Source: Auanema rhodensis | Lineage: Eukaryota > Nematoda > Chromadorea > Rhabditida > Rhabditidae | Assembly (NCBI GenBank): GCA_964057225.1 | Contig: OZ059900.1 | Location: forward strand, 3,172,501-3,236,500 | DNA: 64,000 nt | Reading direction: 5' to 3' | Part shown: piece by piece, positions 15,001 to 26,000 of the stretch | Layout of the letters: every line of letters begins with the position of its first letter | Numbering within the stretch: the stretch's first letter is position 1 | The notes under the pieces: generated by a model | Database searches by the model: none | The model's input: the letters and a program-made list of their open reading frames with translations, nothing else | What the model was told of the DNA's origin: nothing | Program-made: the position numbers and the translations under genes

Positions 15001-18000
15001 GGTACAAAATCTGTAATACTCGTAAATTTTGATCATATTCGTTAAGATTTGAGAATCAAACATACAATACACGAAATCAGTCTATTTTTATGAGCTTGCA
15101 CTGATATATATTCTTTTTGATCAAAAAAGGTCGAAAATAGAAAGAATTTTTGAAATTTCCGAGTTTTGAGTCTAATTTGGCTAAATCGCTCATATATATG
15201 ATCAGAAGCATAGTTCTATTGTCTATGACAACAAAAATCATCAATTAAACGCTAGTGATGTTCAAATACTGATTTTCGCTCAAATAGCATTACTACACTA
15301 AGTATGGTCGTTTTTATGCCTTTAACACCATATACTCACCGATTTTTGGTACAAAATCTGTAATACTCGTAAATTTTGATCATATTCGTTAAGATTTGAA
15401 AATCAAACACACAATAAACAAAATCAGTCTATTTTTATGAGTTTGCACTGATATATATTCATTTTGATCAAAAAAGGTCGAAAATAGAAAGAATTTTTGA
15501 ATTTTCCGAGTTTTGAGTCTAATTTGGCTAAATCGCTCATATATATGATCAGAAGCATAGTTTTGTTGTCTATGACAACAAAAGTCATCAATTAAACGCT
15601 AGTGATGTTTAAATACTGATTTTCGCTCAAATAGCATTACTACACTAAGTATGGTCGTTTTTATGCCTTTAACACCATATACTCACCGATTTTTGGTACA
15701 AAATCTGTAATACTCGTAAATTTTGATCATATTCGTTAAGATTTGAGAATCAAACACACAATACACAAAATCAGTCTATTTTTATGAGCTTGCACTGATA
15801 TATATTCATTTTGATCAAAAAAGGTCGAAAATAGAAAGAATTTTTAAAATTTCCGAGTTTTGAGTCCAATTTGGCTAAATCGCTCATATATATGATCAAA
15901 AGCATAGTTTTATTGTCTATAACAACAAAAGTCATCAATTAAACGCTAGTGATGTTTAAATACTGAATTTCGCTCAAATAGCATTACTACACTAAGTATG
16001 GTCGTTTTTATGCCTTTAACACCATATACTCACCGATTTTTGGTACAAAATCTGTAATACTCGTAAATTTTGATCATATTCGTTAAGATTTGAGAATCAA
16101 ACATACAATACACAAAATCAGTCTATTTTTATGAGCTTGCACTGATATATATTCATTTTGATCAAAAAAGGTCGAAAATAGAAAGAATTTTTAAAATTTC
16201 CGAGTTTTGAGTCCAATTTGGCTAAATCGCTCATATATATGATCAAAAGCATAGTTTTATTGTCTATAACAACAAAAGTCATCAATTAAACGCTAGTGAT
16301 GTTTAAATACTGAATTTCGCTCAAATAGCATTACTACACTAAGTATGGTCGTTTTTATGCCTTTAACACCATATACTCACCGATTTTTGGTACAAAATCT
16401 GTAATACTCGTAAATTTTGATCATATTCGTTAAGATTTGAGAATCAAACACACAATACACAAAATCAGTCTATTTTTATGAGCTTGCACTGATATATATT
16501 CATTTTGATCAAAAAAGGTCGAAAATAGAAAGAATTTTTAAAATTTCCGAGTTTTGAGTCCAATTTGGCTAAATCGCTCATATATATGATCAAAAGCATA
16601 GTTTTATTGTCTATAACAACAAAAGTCATCAATTAAACGCTAGTGATGTTTAAATACTGAATTTCGCTCAAATAGCATTACTACACTAAGTATGGTCGTT
16701 TTTATGCCTTTAACACCATATACTCACCGATTTTTGGTACAAAATCTATAATACTCGTAAATTTTGATCATATTCGTTAAGATTTGAGAATCAAACATAC
16801 AATACACAAAATCAGTCTATTTTTATGAGCTTGCACTGATATATATTCATTTTGATCAAAAAAGGTCGAAAATAGAAAGAATTTTTGAAATTTCCGAGTT
16901 TTGAGTCCAATTGGGCTGAATCGCTCATATATATGATCAGAAGCATAGTTTTATTGTCTATGACAACAAAAGTCATCAATTAAACGCTAGTGATGTTTAA
17001 ATACTGATTTTCGCTCAAATAGCATTACTACACTAAGTATGGTCGTTTTTATGCCTTTAACACCATATACTCACCGATTTTTGGTACAAAATCTGTAATA
17101 CTCGTAAATTTTGATCATATTCGTTAAGATTTGAAAATCAAACACACAATAAACAAAATCAGTCTATTTTTTTGAGTTTGCACTGATATATATTCATTTC
17201 GATCGAAAAAGGTCAAAAATAGAAAGAATTTTTGAATTTTCCGAGTTTTGAGTCCAATTGGGCTAAATCGCTCATATATATGATCAAAAGCATAGTTTTA
17301 TTGTCTATGACAACAAAGGTCATTAATTAAACACTAATGATGTTTAAATCACTAAATTTCGCTCAAATAGCATTACTACACTAAGTATGGTCGTTTTTAT
17401 GCCTTTAACACCATATACTCACCGATTTTTGGTACAAAATCTGTAATACTCGTAAATTTTGATCATATTCGTTAAGATTTGAGAATCAAACACACAATAC
17501 ACAAAATCAGTCTATTTTTATGAGCTTGCACTGATATATATTCATTTTGATCAAAAAAGATCGAAAAAAGAAAGAATTTTTGAAATTTCCGAGTTTTGAG
17601 TCCAATTTGGCTAAATCGCTCATATATATGATCAAAAGCATAGTTTTATTGTCTATAACAACAAAAGTCATCAATTAAACGCTAGTGATGTTTAAATACT
17701 GAATTTCGCTCAAATAGCATTACTACACTAAGTATGGTCGTTTTTATGCCTTTAACACCATATACTCACCGATTTTTGGTACAAAATCTGTAATACTCGT
17801 AAATTTTGATCATATTAGTTAAGATTTGAGAATCAAACATACAATACACAAAATCAGTCTATTTTTATGAGCTTGCACTGATATATATTCATTTTGATCA
17901 AAAAAGGTCGAAAATAGAAAGAATTTTTAAAATTTCCGAGTTTTGAGTCCAATTTGGCTAAATCGCTCATATATATGATCAAAAGCATAGTTTTATTGTC

Positions 18001-18741
18001 TATAACAACAAAAGTCATCAATTAAACGCTAGTGATGTTTAAATACTGAATTTCGCTCAAATAGCATTACTACACTAAGTATGGTCGTTTTTATGCCTTT
18101 AACACCATATACTCACCGATTTTTGGTACAAAATCTGTAATACTCGTAAATTTTGATCATATTCGTTAAGATTTGAGAATCAAACACACAATACACAAAA
18201 TCAGTCTATTTTTATGAGCTTGCACTGATATATATTCATTTTGATCAAAAAAGGTCGAAAATAGAAAGAATTTTTAAAATTTCCGAGTTTTGAGTCCAAT
18301 TTGGCTAAATCGCTCATATATATGATCAAAAGCATAGTTTTATTGTCTATAACAACAAAAGTCATCAATTAAACGCTAGTGATGTTTAAATACTGAATTT
18401 CGCTCAAATAGCATTACTACACTAAGTATGGTCGTTTTTATGCCTTTAACACCATATACTCACCGATTTTTGGTACAAAATCTGTAATACTCGTAAATTT
18501 TGATCATATTCGTTAAGATTTGAAAATCAAACACACAATAAACAAAATCAGTCTATTTTTTTGAGTTTGCACTGATATATATTCATTTCGATCGAAAAAG
18601 GTCAAAAATAGAAAGAATTTTTGAATTTTCCGAGTTTTGAGTCCAATTGGGCTAAATCGCTCATATATATGATCAAAAGCATAGTTTTATTGTCTATGAC
18701 AACAAAAGTCATTAATTAAACACTAATGATGTTTAAATCAC

Positions 18742-18746
18742 TAAAT
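18742..18746. repeat. Target-site duplication TAAAT, left copy
   Basis: TAAAT directly abuts the left LTR and is repeated at 27904-27908 directly after the right LTR. Uninterrupted satellite copies, for example 17351-17360, carry the same sequence once (ACTAAATTTC), which gives the empty site. Five bp fits the 4-6 bp duplications of LTR-element integrases. Confidence 0.93.
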
Positions 18747-19196
18747 TGTTTTGCGCCGTCGTGTCCTTAGAAATGGGTGAGCGGAGCAGTGGCATAGTTG
18801 GTTCAGTGGTAGTTTTTTGTAGTGCTCTTGATCGAAGAGAATATGGAGAGAATATTTATTATGCAACGGTAACAAGAATAAATTCTTTTACACTATTGAC
18901 ACATAAGAATTTGAGGAATCCTCTCGGCTTATATACTAACGCGAGAGGCAAGATATAATGTTAACTTAGAGAATTCAGAGATACAAAAAGGGGGAGGAGA
19001 AGCAAGCGTTATCTCATGCTTATTCTGCGGAGATATGCGTGGGGGATGAGTAGCCTATGAGTCATGAGTAAAAAGAGCCTTAGGTTCAACTTACACGAAT
19101 ATTGATCAGTTAAAAGAGATTTATAAAGAATTATGAAGTATTAGAAAAAGATAGAGTTTTTTAAGGTTTTTTAGGAATATAGAGTGCTCAAGCACA
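18747..19196 (-). repeat. 3' LTR of the retrotransposon
   Basis: Downstream copy of the 450-bp LTR, 14 bp after the ORF stop codon. It supplies the transcript end: AATAAA on the minus strand lies at 18860-18855, about 70 nt downstream of the TATA box copy (18935-18928), which gives a plausible short R region. By position, U3 is about 19196-18905, R about 18905-18835 and U5 the remainder. These inner borders are inferred. Confidence 0.95.
18855..18860 (-). terminator. Polyadenylation signal AATAAA in the 3' LTR
   Basis: Minus-strand AATAAA about 70 nt downstream of the TATA box in the same LTR. The equivalent site in the 5' LTR (27567-27562) lies just downstream of the predicted start, the usual LTR arrangement in which the 5' copy has to be ignored. 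No cleavage site can be read directly. Confidence 0.6.
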
Positions 19197-19210
19197 CTCC
19201 GGCCGACGAG
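19197..19210 (-). promoter_or_regulatory. Position of the polypurine tract (weak)
   Basis: The only sequence between the stop codon and the 3' LTR is CTCGTCGGCCGGAG in element orientation. A plus-strand primer must end at this border, yet the purine run is just GGAG, with GG two bases further upstream. That is much shorter than the roughly 10-base tracts usual in LTR elements. The LTR border is firm because both LTR copies diverge exactly here. Confidence 0.45.
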
Positions 19211-20017
19211 TTAGAAGATGTCCTGGAACTCGATCGTACTGTCCTTACTGGGTGATGTTCGTGACTGCTTGGCTGGTGGTAGGTCTGTTTCTGTCCTTTT
19301 TGTTCTCAGTTTTCTTGGTGGTGTTTGGGTGTCCTTTGATAAGGTTGGCTGAATGGTCTTTGGGACCATTTGCTTCAATAGGTCCTTGATCTGTCGGAGT
19401 TCATCCAATATGTCCTTGCCTTTGTCGTCATTGTTTGATCTCATAATAATTCGAGTCAAAGTTGAAAGATCCTCACCGATGTTGCGGGTTGTGAGATCTA
19501 TCCTTTTGAGTTCGGGCATAGCTTCTACGACTATAATGTTGCTCTTTGTAGTGGGAGCTGGATCCCTTTCCTTCTGGACCTTTGTAAATCCATAAGGCAT
19601 GTTCTTAAGTTCGATAGAGCTAAGATGGTCTTTCTGAATGTTGCGGACGAGGTCTGTGAGGCGCTTCTCATTGCCAAAAATTCTAAGCTTTTCCTTTTCC
19701 ATATTAAAAACATAAGATGTTTTAGCTGTAGATAGGAAATCTTTGAGCTTGATGTATGCTATTAAAGCATTAGCTGCGACATCGTTGACCTTTCCGGTGG
19801 GGGTTTCCTTGTTCTCCTCTAAGCTAAAGAGAAGCTTCAGGGTGGAGTCCATGGTCCTAGTCAGTTCTTTGAGGCATTCGGTCCTCTTTTCCAAGGGAAG
19901 TCGGATGTATTTCTGGCATCTATGATTGGAGCGATCAATGACACCTTGAATATCGGAGCAGCGAGTAGTAGGAATAGACATTATAGTGAGTATGAATACG
20001 AGAAGGATGTGAGTCTT
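19211..20017 (-). other. Extra C-terminal domain after Env (unknown function)
   Basis: Residues about 2496-2763 plus stop. A hydrophobic segment (2498-2511) ends in P-T-T-R-C-S, similar to a signal or membrane anchor. About 250 mostly hydrophilic residues follow, with helical, heptad-like stretches (about 2531-2560, 2601-2630, 2661-2715). The last 45 residues are rich in Lys, Arg, Pro, Ser and Thr with a basic cluster (2730-2735). I do not recognise a family. It could be a third membrane or secreted protein, or a cytoplasmic matrix-like tail. The topology depends on how many upstream hydrophobic segments span the membrane. Confidence 0.5.
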
Positions 20018-23000
20018 TCTTTTGTATAGAAGAAAGAGCTGGCGGGCGAAGAAGCTGGTGACAGCGATGGGTAACCAGAGAATAATTTTTACGAGGTGAA
20101 TGATGACATGGGCGGAGCTGACGGTGAATTTTGTTGCGTAAGCCGCGATGATGTGATAAGAAACAGCAAGGGCTAGCATTACTATAAGGATGCAGATTGC
20201 AATTTCTTTGTACCAGCCTAGGTAGATGTTGTAGAAATGGGTAATATCGGGCCATTGAAAGGTAATAGCTGTTTCGTGAAGTGAGGAGTGGTTTCCTTCT
20301 ATGTAGTGTTTCTGCAGGTCCTGAATATTGCTGACGTAATATAATATTCCTGTTAGAGAGAAATATTGTATATTGTGTCCGCATGAATATGAACAGTTGA
20401 TCCATGGTGATGCTGTAGTGATAGGTAATCGAATATTGTTTGATGTTCCTTTTGGACTGCATTGTAGCATAAAGGCTGTGTCACCGCAGTTCGTGGCAGC
20501 TAAAGCATTTATGGGTGAAGTACATATGATGTTGGCTTGTGCTCCGTTTTGGCAGTTGTAGCATCCTCTAACCATTGAGTCATGGATTAAACATGTCGAG
20601 TCGTCGTGCGATGATGATACATTGAAGATTCCATCCACTGTTACATAAATTTCTGCCATCATGTTGCGATAGATGTTGATTTCAAGGTTCCGTTGTGACT
20701 GTTCGATTGAGTAAGCAGGTGTGAATATAGGTAAAATGGTTTGAACACTGTTAAAGACTGATTGAATGTTCTGGTTTTCACAATGGCAGTTGACTGAGTC
20801 TTCTGCAGGAGTGCATTCACACTGAGGGTTTGCTTTACAGTCCAATTTCTTTGCTTTTTCATGAGATGAGCATGTCAGTGTAGACTTCATGTTCCATATG
20901 GCCAGTCTTGTCAAATTTCTAATAAATTGTCCTTGCATTCTTGGAATAATAGGAGGTGTTAGACTGATTGCGGAGAATTTGAAAGGATGTACGTCTGTTT
21001 GAATGTCCGAATGAAGCGTGATGTTCCGTGAAGTGGTTGTGGTTCCGTTCAGATAGGTGATATGTAGTTGTGTGGAAGGTATCCATTCGTTACATGAAAA
21101 GACTTCGTAAACAGATTTGTCTATAGGTTTCATGTAGGTGCGGTAGAAGAGGCATCCTGAAGATGGATAGAAGCAGCCACAGCCAAATCCTCCGCAGGAT
21201 TCTGTGCAGTGTGTAGATCCAGGATATTGGTTGGCTAGTTCTAGTTCGTGAACCATGGTGTCCGATTGAATGGTGCTGCATTTGTTTTCTTGGCAAGATC
21301 CAGTTCTTGCGCATCTTTTGCTATTCTTTACATGAGTACTGGTTGCTCGGGTGAAGAAGAGTGAACGGATTTCACAGAAGTATGTTGTTTTGATCCATTG
21401 TATGCGCAGAAAGGAGAACTTGTTCTGATTGTTAGTGAACGTTAGGCATGCTTCTTGTGTGTACGGGCTGATAGTGAGAGATTGTCCAGTCTGTATCTTG
21501 CATGTTTCTTTGTTGCATGAGGATTCTTGGGAAGTGCTCATACTAAGTTCTTGGCAAGCCATTGATTGGTGAATTAACAGAAGCGTTATTAATGGGATAA
21601 CTGTTTTCTTGTTAAATCTATTTGTCCGGATGTATAGCTGTCCGAATAACGATGTGCATATTGCGTATATGAAGTTGGTCCAAAGTCTGATGGCTTTTCC
21701 AATGACCCATGGTGAATGCAATAGTCCGTAGCAAATGGCTGTGATTATGTAGGTTATGAAGCTGAATAGTAACATAGAGATCCAGGGCCAGCAAGATGGG
21801 TTAAATAATGTGGCTGAGCAGAACGTGCATGACACTGTAGAGCAAAAATGAACTGCTGGACAGTTTAATGTCATGTATTGTAGTCTGGAGTTGTGATTAA
21901 AGGTCCAAGTTACTTCGTAGTCTGATAGGATGTCCTCAAGAGGAAGAGTTATCAATCCTCCTTCACTACTGTTGTAACAAGTGTTGTGTGAGCATACTTG
22001 TTGATTATCCGTGTTCATTCCTTGTATCAAGACTCCCTTTGGATTGCAGGAGATAGTTGGATTGGCCATTGTTGTAGGTAGGAATATAGTGAATATTGTT
22101 AGAAGAGTGAGTATTGATGCAGTTTCTCCGTACCATTTTCTTTCAAGATTGCGAGGATTTTGTTGTCGTTGAGTGACTGCGGGGCTTATAGTTTCCAATT
22201 GAAGAGTTTGTGGAATATTGTCCGTGGATAGTTCCATTGGGTGTAGTAAGTTGACTGGTCTTTTCAATTCTCTTCCATTCTCTGATAGAAGTGTGACTTC
22301 CCTTATATTACCCGCTGAGTCGGGGTGAATATTCGTAATTCGTCCTGTTGGCCATTTGTGTCTAGGAATTGGGCTATCGTTGATCAAAACGATTTGTCCA
22401 ATTTCTGGTTTTGTGTTGGTGCCTGCTTTCTTCACGGATATTGTGTGGTGATGAGACTCTCGGAGTTCTTTGAGGTAGAGTTCAGACCATAGTTCCCAAA
22501 ATTTGTTTGTCCGTTTACGGGAAGAGTGTAAGGCTAGTTCCGTATCTGCTTGTGTTTGAAGAGCTGGATTGTCGATGTATTCTGAATCTTCATCTTCAGA
22601 TTCAATGTAGATGTTCAGATCTATGTCCTTATGGATGAAGTCGCATGGTCGAATGATTTCGTCTCTCGTCGTGTCTGATCCAATATAGGTTAGTGGTCGT
22701 GTGTTGATTGTCGCTTCACATTCTGCCAATGTGATTGACAATTCTTCTGTTGATGGTGTGCCGTGAAGTGTTTTGTATAAGGCATTTTTTACTGATCTTA
22801 TGAGTCGTTCATAAAATCCTCCTTGCCATGGGGCGTATGGAGTTATGTTGTACCATTTGATTCGATGCTGATTCTCGGAAGTGTTAGTAGTGGCTGTTAC
22901 GATGAGCTTGTTGGCGATTTTCTGTCCTAGCTCGAAGGTAGATGCATTGTCACATGTGATGCTTTCTGGGCATCCTCGTCTGGCCCAAATTTTTCTCAAG

Positions 23001-26000
23001 CAACTCAAGAAAGATTTAGTAGTTAAATCTTCAATCACTTCCAAGTGAATGAGTCTTGTGACGGTACAGGTGTAGATGCAGCCCCAAGCTTTCTGGTTTC
23101 GGTCCTGTGTTGTTATGGGTCCGAAGTAGTCTAGTCCAACGTGTTGAAATGGGCGACTTTTCCTTATACGTCTGCTTGGTACATCTCCTGAAGGTGGGTA
23201 GATGTATGGCCGATTGTTCATCTTTTGACAATCAGGGCATTTCCTTATTACGGATTGAGTTTGTGAGCGAAGTTGCGGTATCCAGTATTTTTGGCGAATA
23301 TCAGCCATTGTGTGTGCTGTGCTCTTGTGGAGTTGTCCGTGAACATGTTCGATTAATAATCTTGCCGTTTTTGTTTTAGGTAAGATTATAATCGGTAGTT
23401 TTGCACTCTCTTCGAGTTCAGCATTGTTCATACGTCCTCTACTATACCATAAATGGTTTCTAAGTAAAGGTCGCAAATCGTTCCTTTGGGCTGCTGATAG
23501 CCTGACCATTAAATTGTTTTGATGAAGGTGAAGAAGATTGGTTTCTGCTTCTTCATACATGGAAGGCGTATGAGTTGTTGTGAGTGGGTAGTGTACGGAT
23601 ATCCATTTTTGTTGAGCTTCAATCCAGGATGAGCAGTCTGATATCCAAGGTTCTTCATCGCTTGTTTCTGTAGTGGCTGCGTGTATCCGTATTTCTTCGT
23701 CACAGAGTGAAAACAGAGGTCCGTTTAAAGCTTTTTCTAGCTGTGCTTTTGGGTTCCACCAAAAGTGATCCTCAAGTTCTTCAGTTGTGCAGCCTCTTGT
23801 GGCTAGGTCCGCTGGGTTGTCTTTGGTGTGGATGTATCCAAATGAAGTTTTTATGTCCAGATCTTCGAGCTCTTCAATGTGATTAGAAATTTCCTTGATT
23901 CGGTTCTGTACTAAAACTCCTGTCGTTTTTTGGTCTGGTTTTTTGCGAATCCAAGCAAGTGTTATTTCTGAGTCGGAGAGGAATGTAGCTGTTAGAATCT
24001 TGATGTTGTCCTGTATTTCCTTCACGATTTTTAGCGTGTTAAAAACTCCAATCGTTAGTGCCGAGATTTCAGCCTTTGGAATTGTTATTGTTGAGTTTTT
24101 GGAATGCAATTTAGATTTTGCGAATATTAAGGCTAATTGTCGTGTTGATGCTGCGATTAAGTAGCAGCAGAATCCTAATGCATTGCCGCTAGAATCGGTA
24201 CATGTTACCAGATGATATTGTCCATTGGTATCCGATGGTAGGGGACGGGGGATCCTTATGTTGATGTGAAAATTTTCGCATAATTGTTTCCATCTGGTTT
24301 GGATTTCCATTGGTAGTGTAGTGTCCCAATCGAAACTTTCTGTCCATAGATTTTGAAGGAAGATTCGTAGTGGGTGTAAACTTGGGCAGATCATACCCAT
24401 TGGATCGAAGATTGATGCGATAGCTTGTGTGACTCCTCTCTTTGTTAGCTTGGTTTCCGGGATTTGAGCTTGAATTATCCATTGGTCTGATAATGTGTCC
24501 CAGGGAAGTCCTAATATTTTAGGTGTTGTGGAGGCATTCCGTTCTTCAGGAGTCAGATTTGAATTGAATATCTGATCGTTGGATATGAACTCTTGGAGTT
24601 TCATATTCATTTCCTGGAATATATCCTTTGTTTCGGAATACCACATTCTGACTTGGTCTGCTGAGTCAGAGGCAAGGAGTAAGTTGTCCACATAAAGATT
24701 GTCTTTGATTTTATGTGCTAGAAGACTTTCTGAGCTTTTCTTCTGTAGGTGGTGTCGTATGGTGGCTCCGAGAAGGAATGGTGATGCATTGATGCCAAAT
24801 GGTACTCGGCAGAATCGTAGAGTTCTGGTGTTGTCCGTGCTTAGTGGTTGATGAATATCTCTGAGCCAAAAGAAACGAGTAGCATCTCTTTCTGACTCAT
24901 GGAGTCGAATTTGTAAGAAGGCTTTTTGTACGTCCGCTATCATAGCTGTGTTTCCACATCTGAATCTTAGAATCATTCCAATTAGTGATGGTAAGATTAG
25001 TGGTCCTTGGTGTATGACGTCGTTCAAGCTAGGCTTGTTTTGATAATGTCCAGAAGCATCGTAGACAATCCTGATTTTAGTAGTCTCTTTCTGAGGAGTT
25101 ACTACTGCTTGGTGAGCTATGTAATGGATCCTGTATGCGTTGGGATAAGGGTCCTTAGCTTCTTCGATTATTCCTAGGTCCAACTGTTCTTCAATTATTT
25201 TGTTGTATCCTTCGAGTAATGTTGGTTGTTGGGATAGTTTTAGTACAAGACTGGTGAGTCTTTTGAGTGCTAAAACTTTGTTGTCGGGGAGTAGATGGGC
25301 GTTGTCTTTCCATGGGAATGATACGTAGTAACCATCTTCTTTTTGTTGGATTGTTTCCTTGAATTGATCCAGAATTAGTTTGTCTCTGGCGGTTTTTTCC
25401 TCAGCTTCTGTTCCGGTGAATTCGCTTTGTTCTTCTACAAAGCTTTTGTTCCATATTGGAATTGAAATGGATAAGTCTTCCGATATTACTGAGTGAGCAT
25501 TCAACGACTTCTGGTTTGTGGCTTGGCCGGTAATAAAGTCTCCGAACTGGGTGTGTACTACCATGTGTTCCTTGGATAATGGTTCGACTGAGATTAATGC
25601 TTGCCACATGAGGTCAGATCCTATGAGGATTCTTGGAGTTATCTTCATATTTTTGTTCAGCTTGTAGCACGTGTTGGTCGGTTTAGAGAATCGGACGGTA
25701 GAAATAGGTCCTGTTAGGACTTTCTTAGTCCAAAGTTGTGCGAGGATGTGGGAATTGTGTCCTTTGAACATTGTTTCCACTTTGTTGAGTCTTTCGATTG
25801 ATGCTGTGTTACCAAATGTTTTGATTTTGACTCTTTTGGATTCCACTATTGGGAGTTCCAGTTCCTTAGATAGGTCCTCGTCGATAAATGAAGTGTCTGA
25901 TCCACAGTCTAGTAGGGCTGGGATTGATATGGTCCTGTCCTTATGAAGGAGCTCTATTTGTCCAATGGGTAACAATGCGCTGTGGTATTGGTTAGTTTTC

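Larger units (their letters stand above)
1..18746 (+). repeat. 347-bp tandem satellite array, left block
   Basis: About 54 head-to-tail copies of an AT-rich 347-bp monomer, with no other sequence between them. The period is shown directly by recurring diagnostic variants: identical 68-codon shadow ORFs start at 7096 and 7443 (347 apart) and at 1544, 4320, 8831 and 11607 (8, 13 and 8 monomers apart). Each monomer has two conserved palindromes, TCATATATATGA (for example 269-280) and TTTTGATCAAAA (for example 888-899), and a stretch of about 87 bp (12-98 in the first copy) that hardly varies. Copies differ at fixed sites such as ACTCGTAA/ACTTGTAA, GTCCAATTT/GTCTAATTT, and TATAAC/TATGAC. The array enters the window already in progress and ends at the retrotransposon target site. 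No gene is seen in it. A centromeric, pericentromeric or other heterochromatic location is plausible but not shown. Confidence 0.97.

Noticed and set aside
1..18746. A CRISPR array
   Set aside because: The repeats are 347 bp, contiguous and without spacers, in a eukaryotic context with no cas genes.
18792..18812. A tRNA-Gly gene in the LTR
   Set aside because: Only the first 21 nt of the tRNA are matched. There is no anticodon arm, T-arm or 3' acceptor strand, so it is not a tRNA gene.
18746..18958. Plus-strand 70-codon ORF in each LTR (also 27453-27665)
   Set aside because: It runs antisense to the element, is duplicated only because the LTR is, and overlaps the tRNA-like stretch and promoter signals. 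There is no domain evidence.
19935..20462. 175-codon minus-strand ORF and other short ORFs within 19211-27502
   Set aside because: They lie in alternative frames of the continuous polyprotein frame, which has clear domains throughout. They are shadows.
24458..25225. Ty3/gypsy or Ty1/copia affiliation of the element
   Set aside because: Integrase follows RNase H, which excludes copia. The DCGS protease, DUF1759-like Gag and DUF5641-like integrase tail point to BEL/Pao rather than gypsy.
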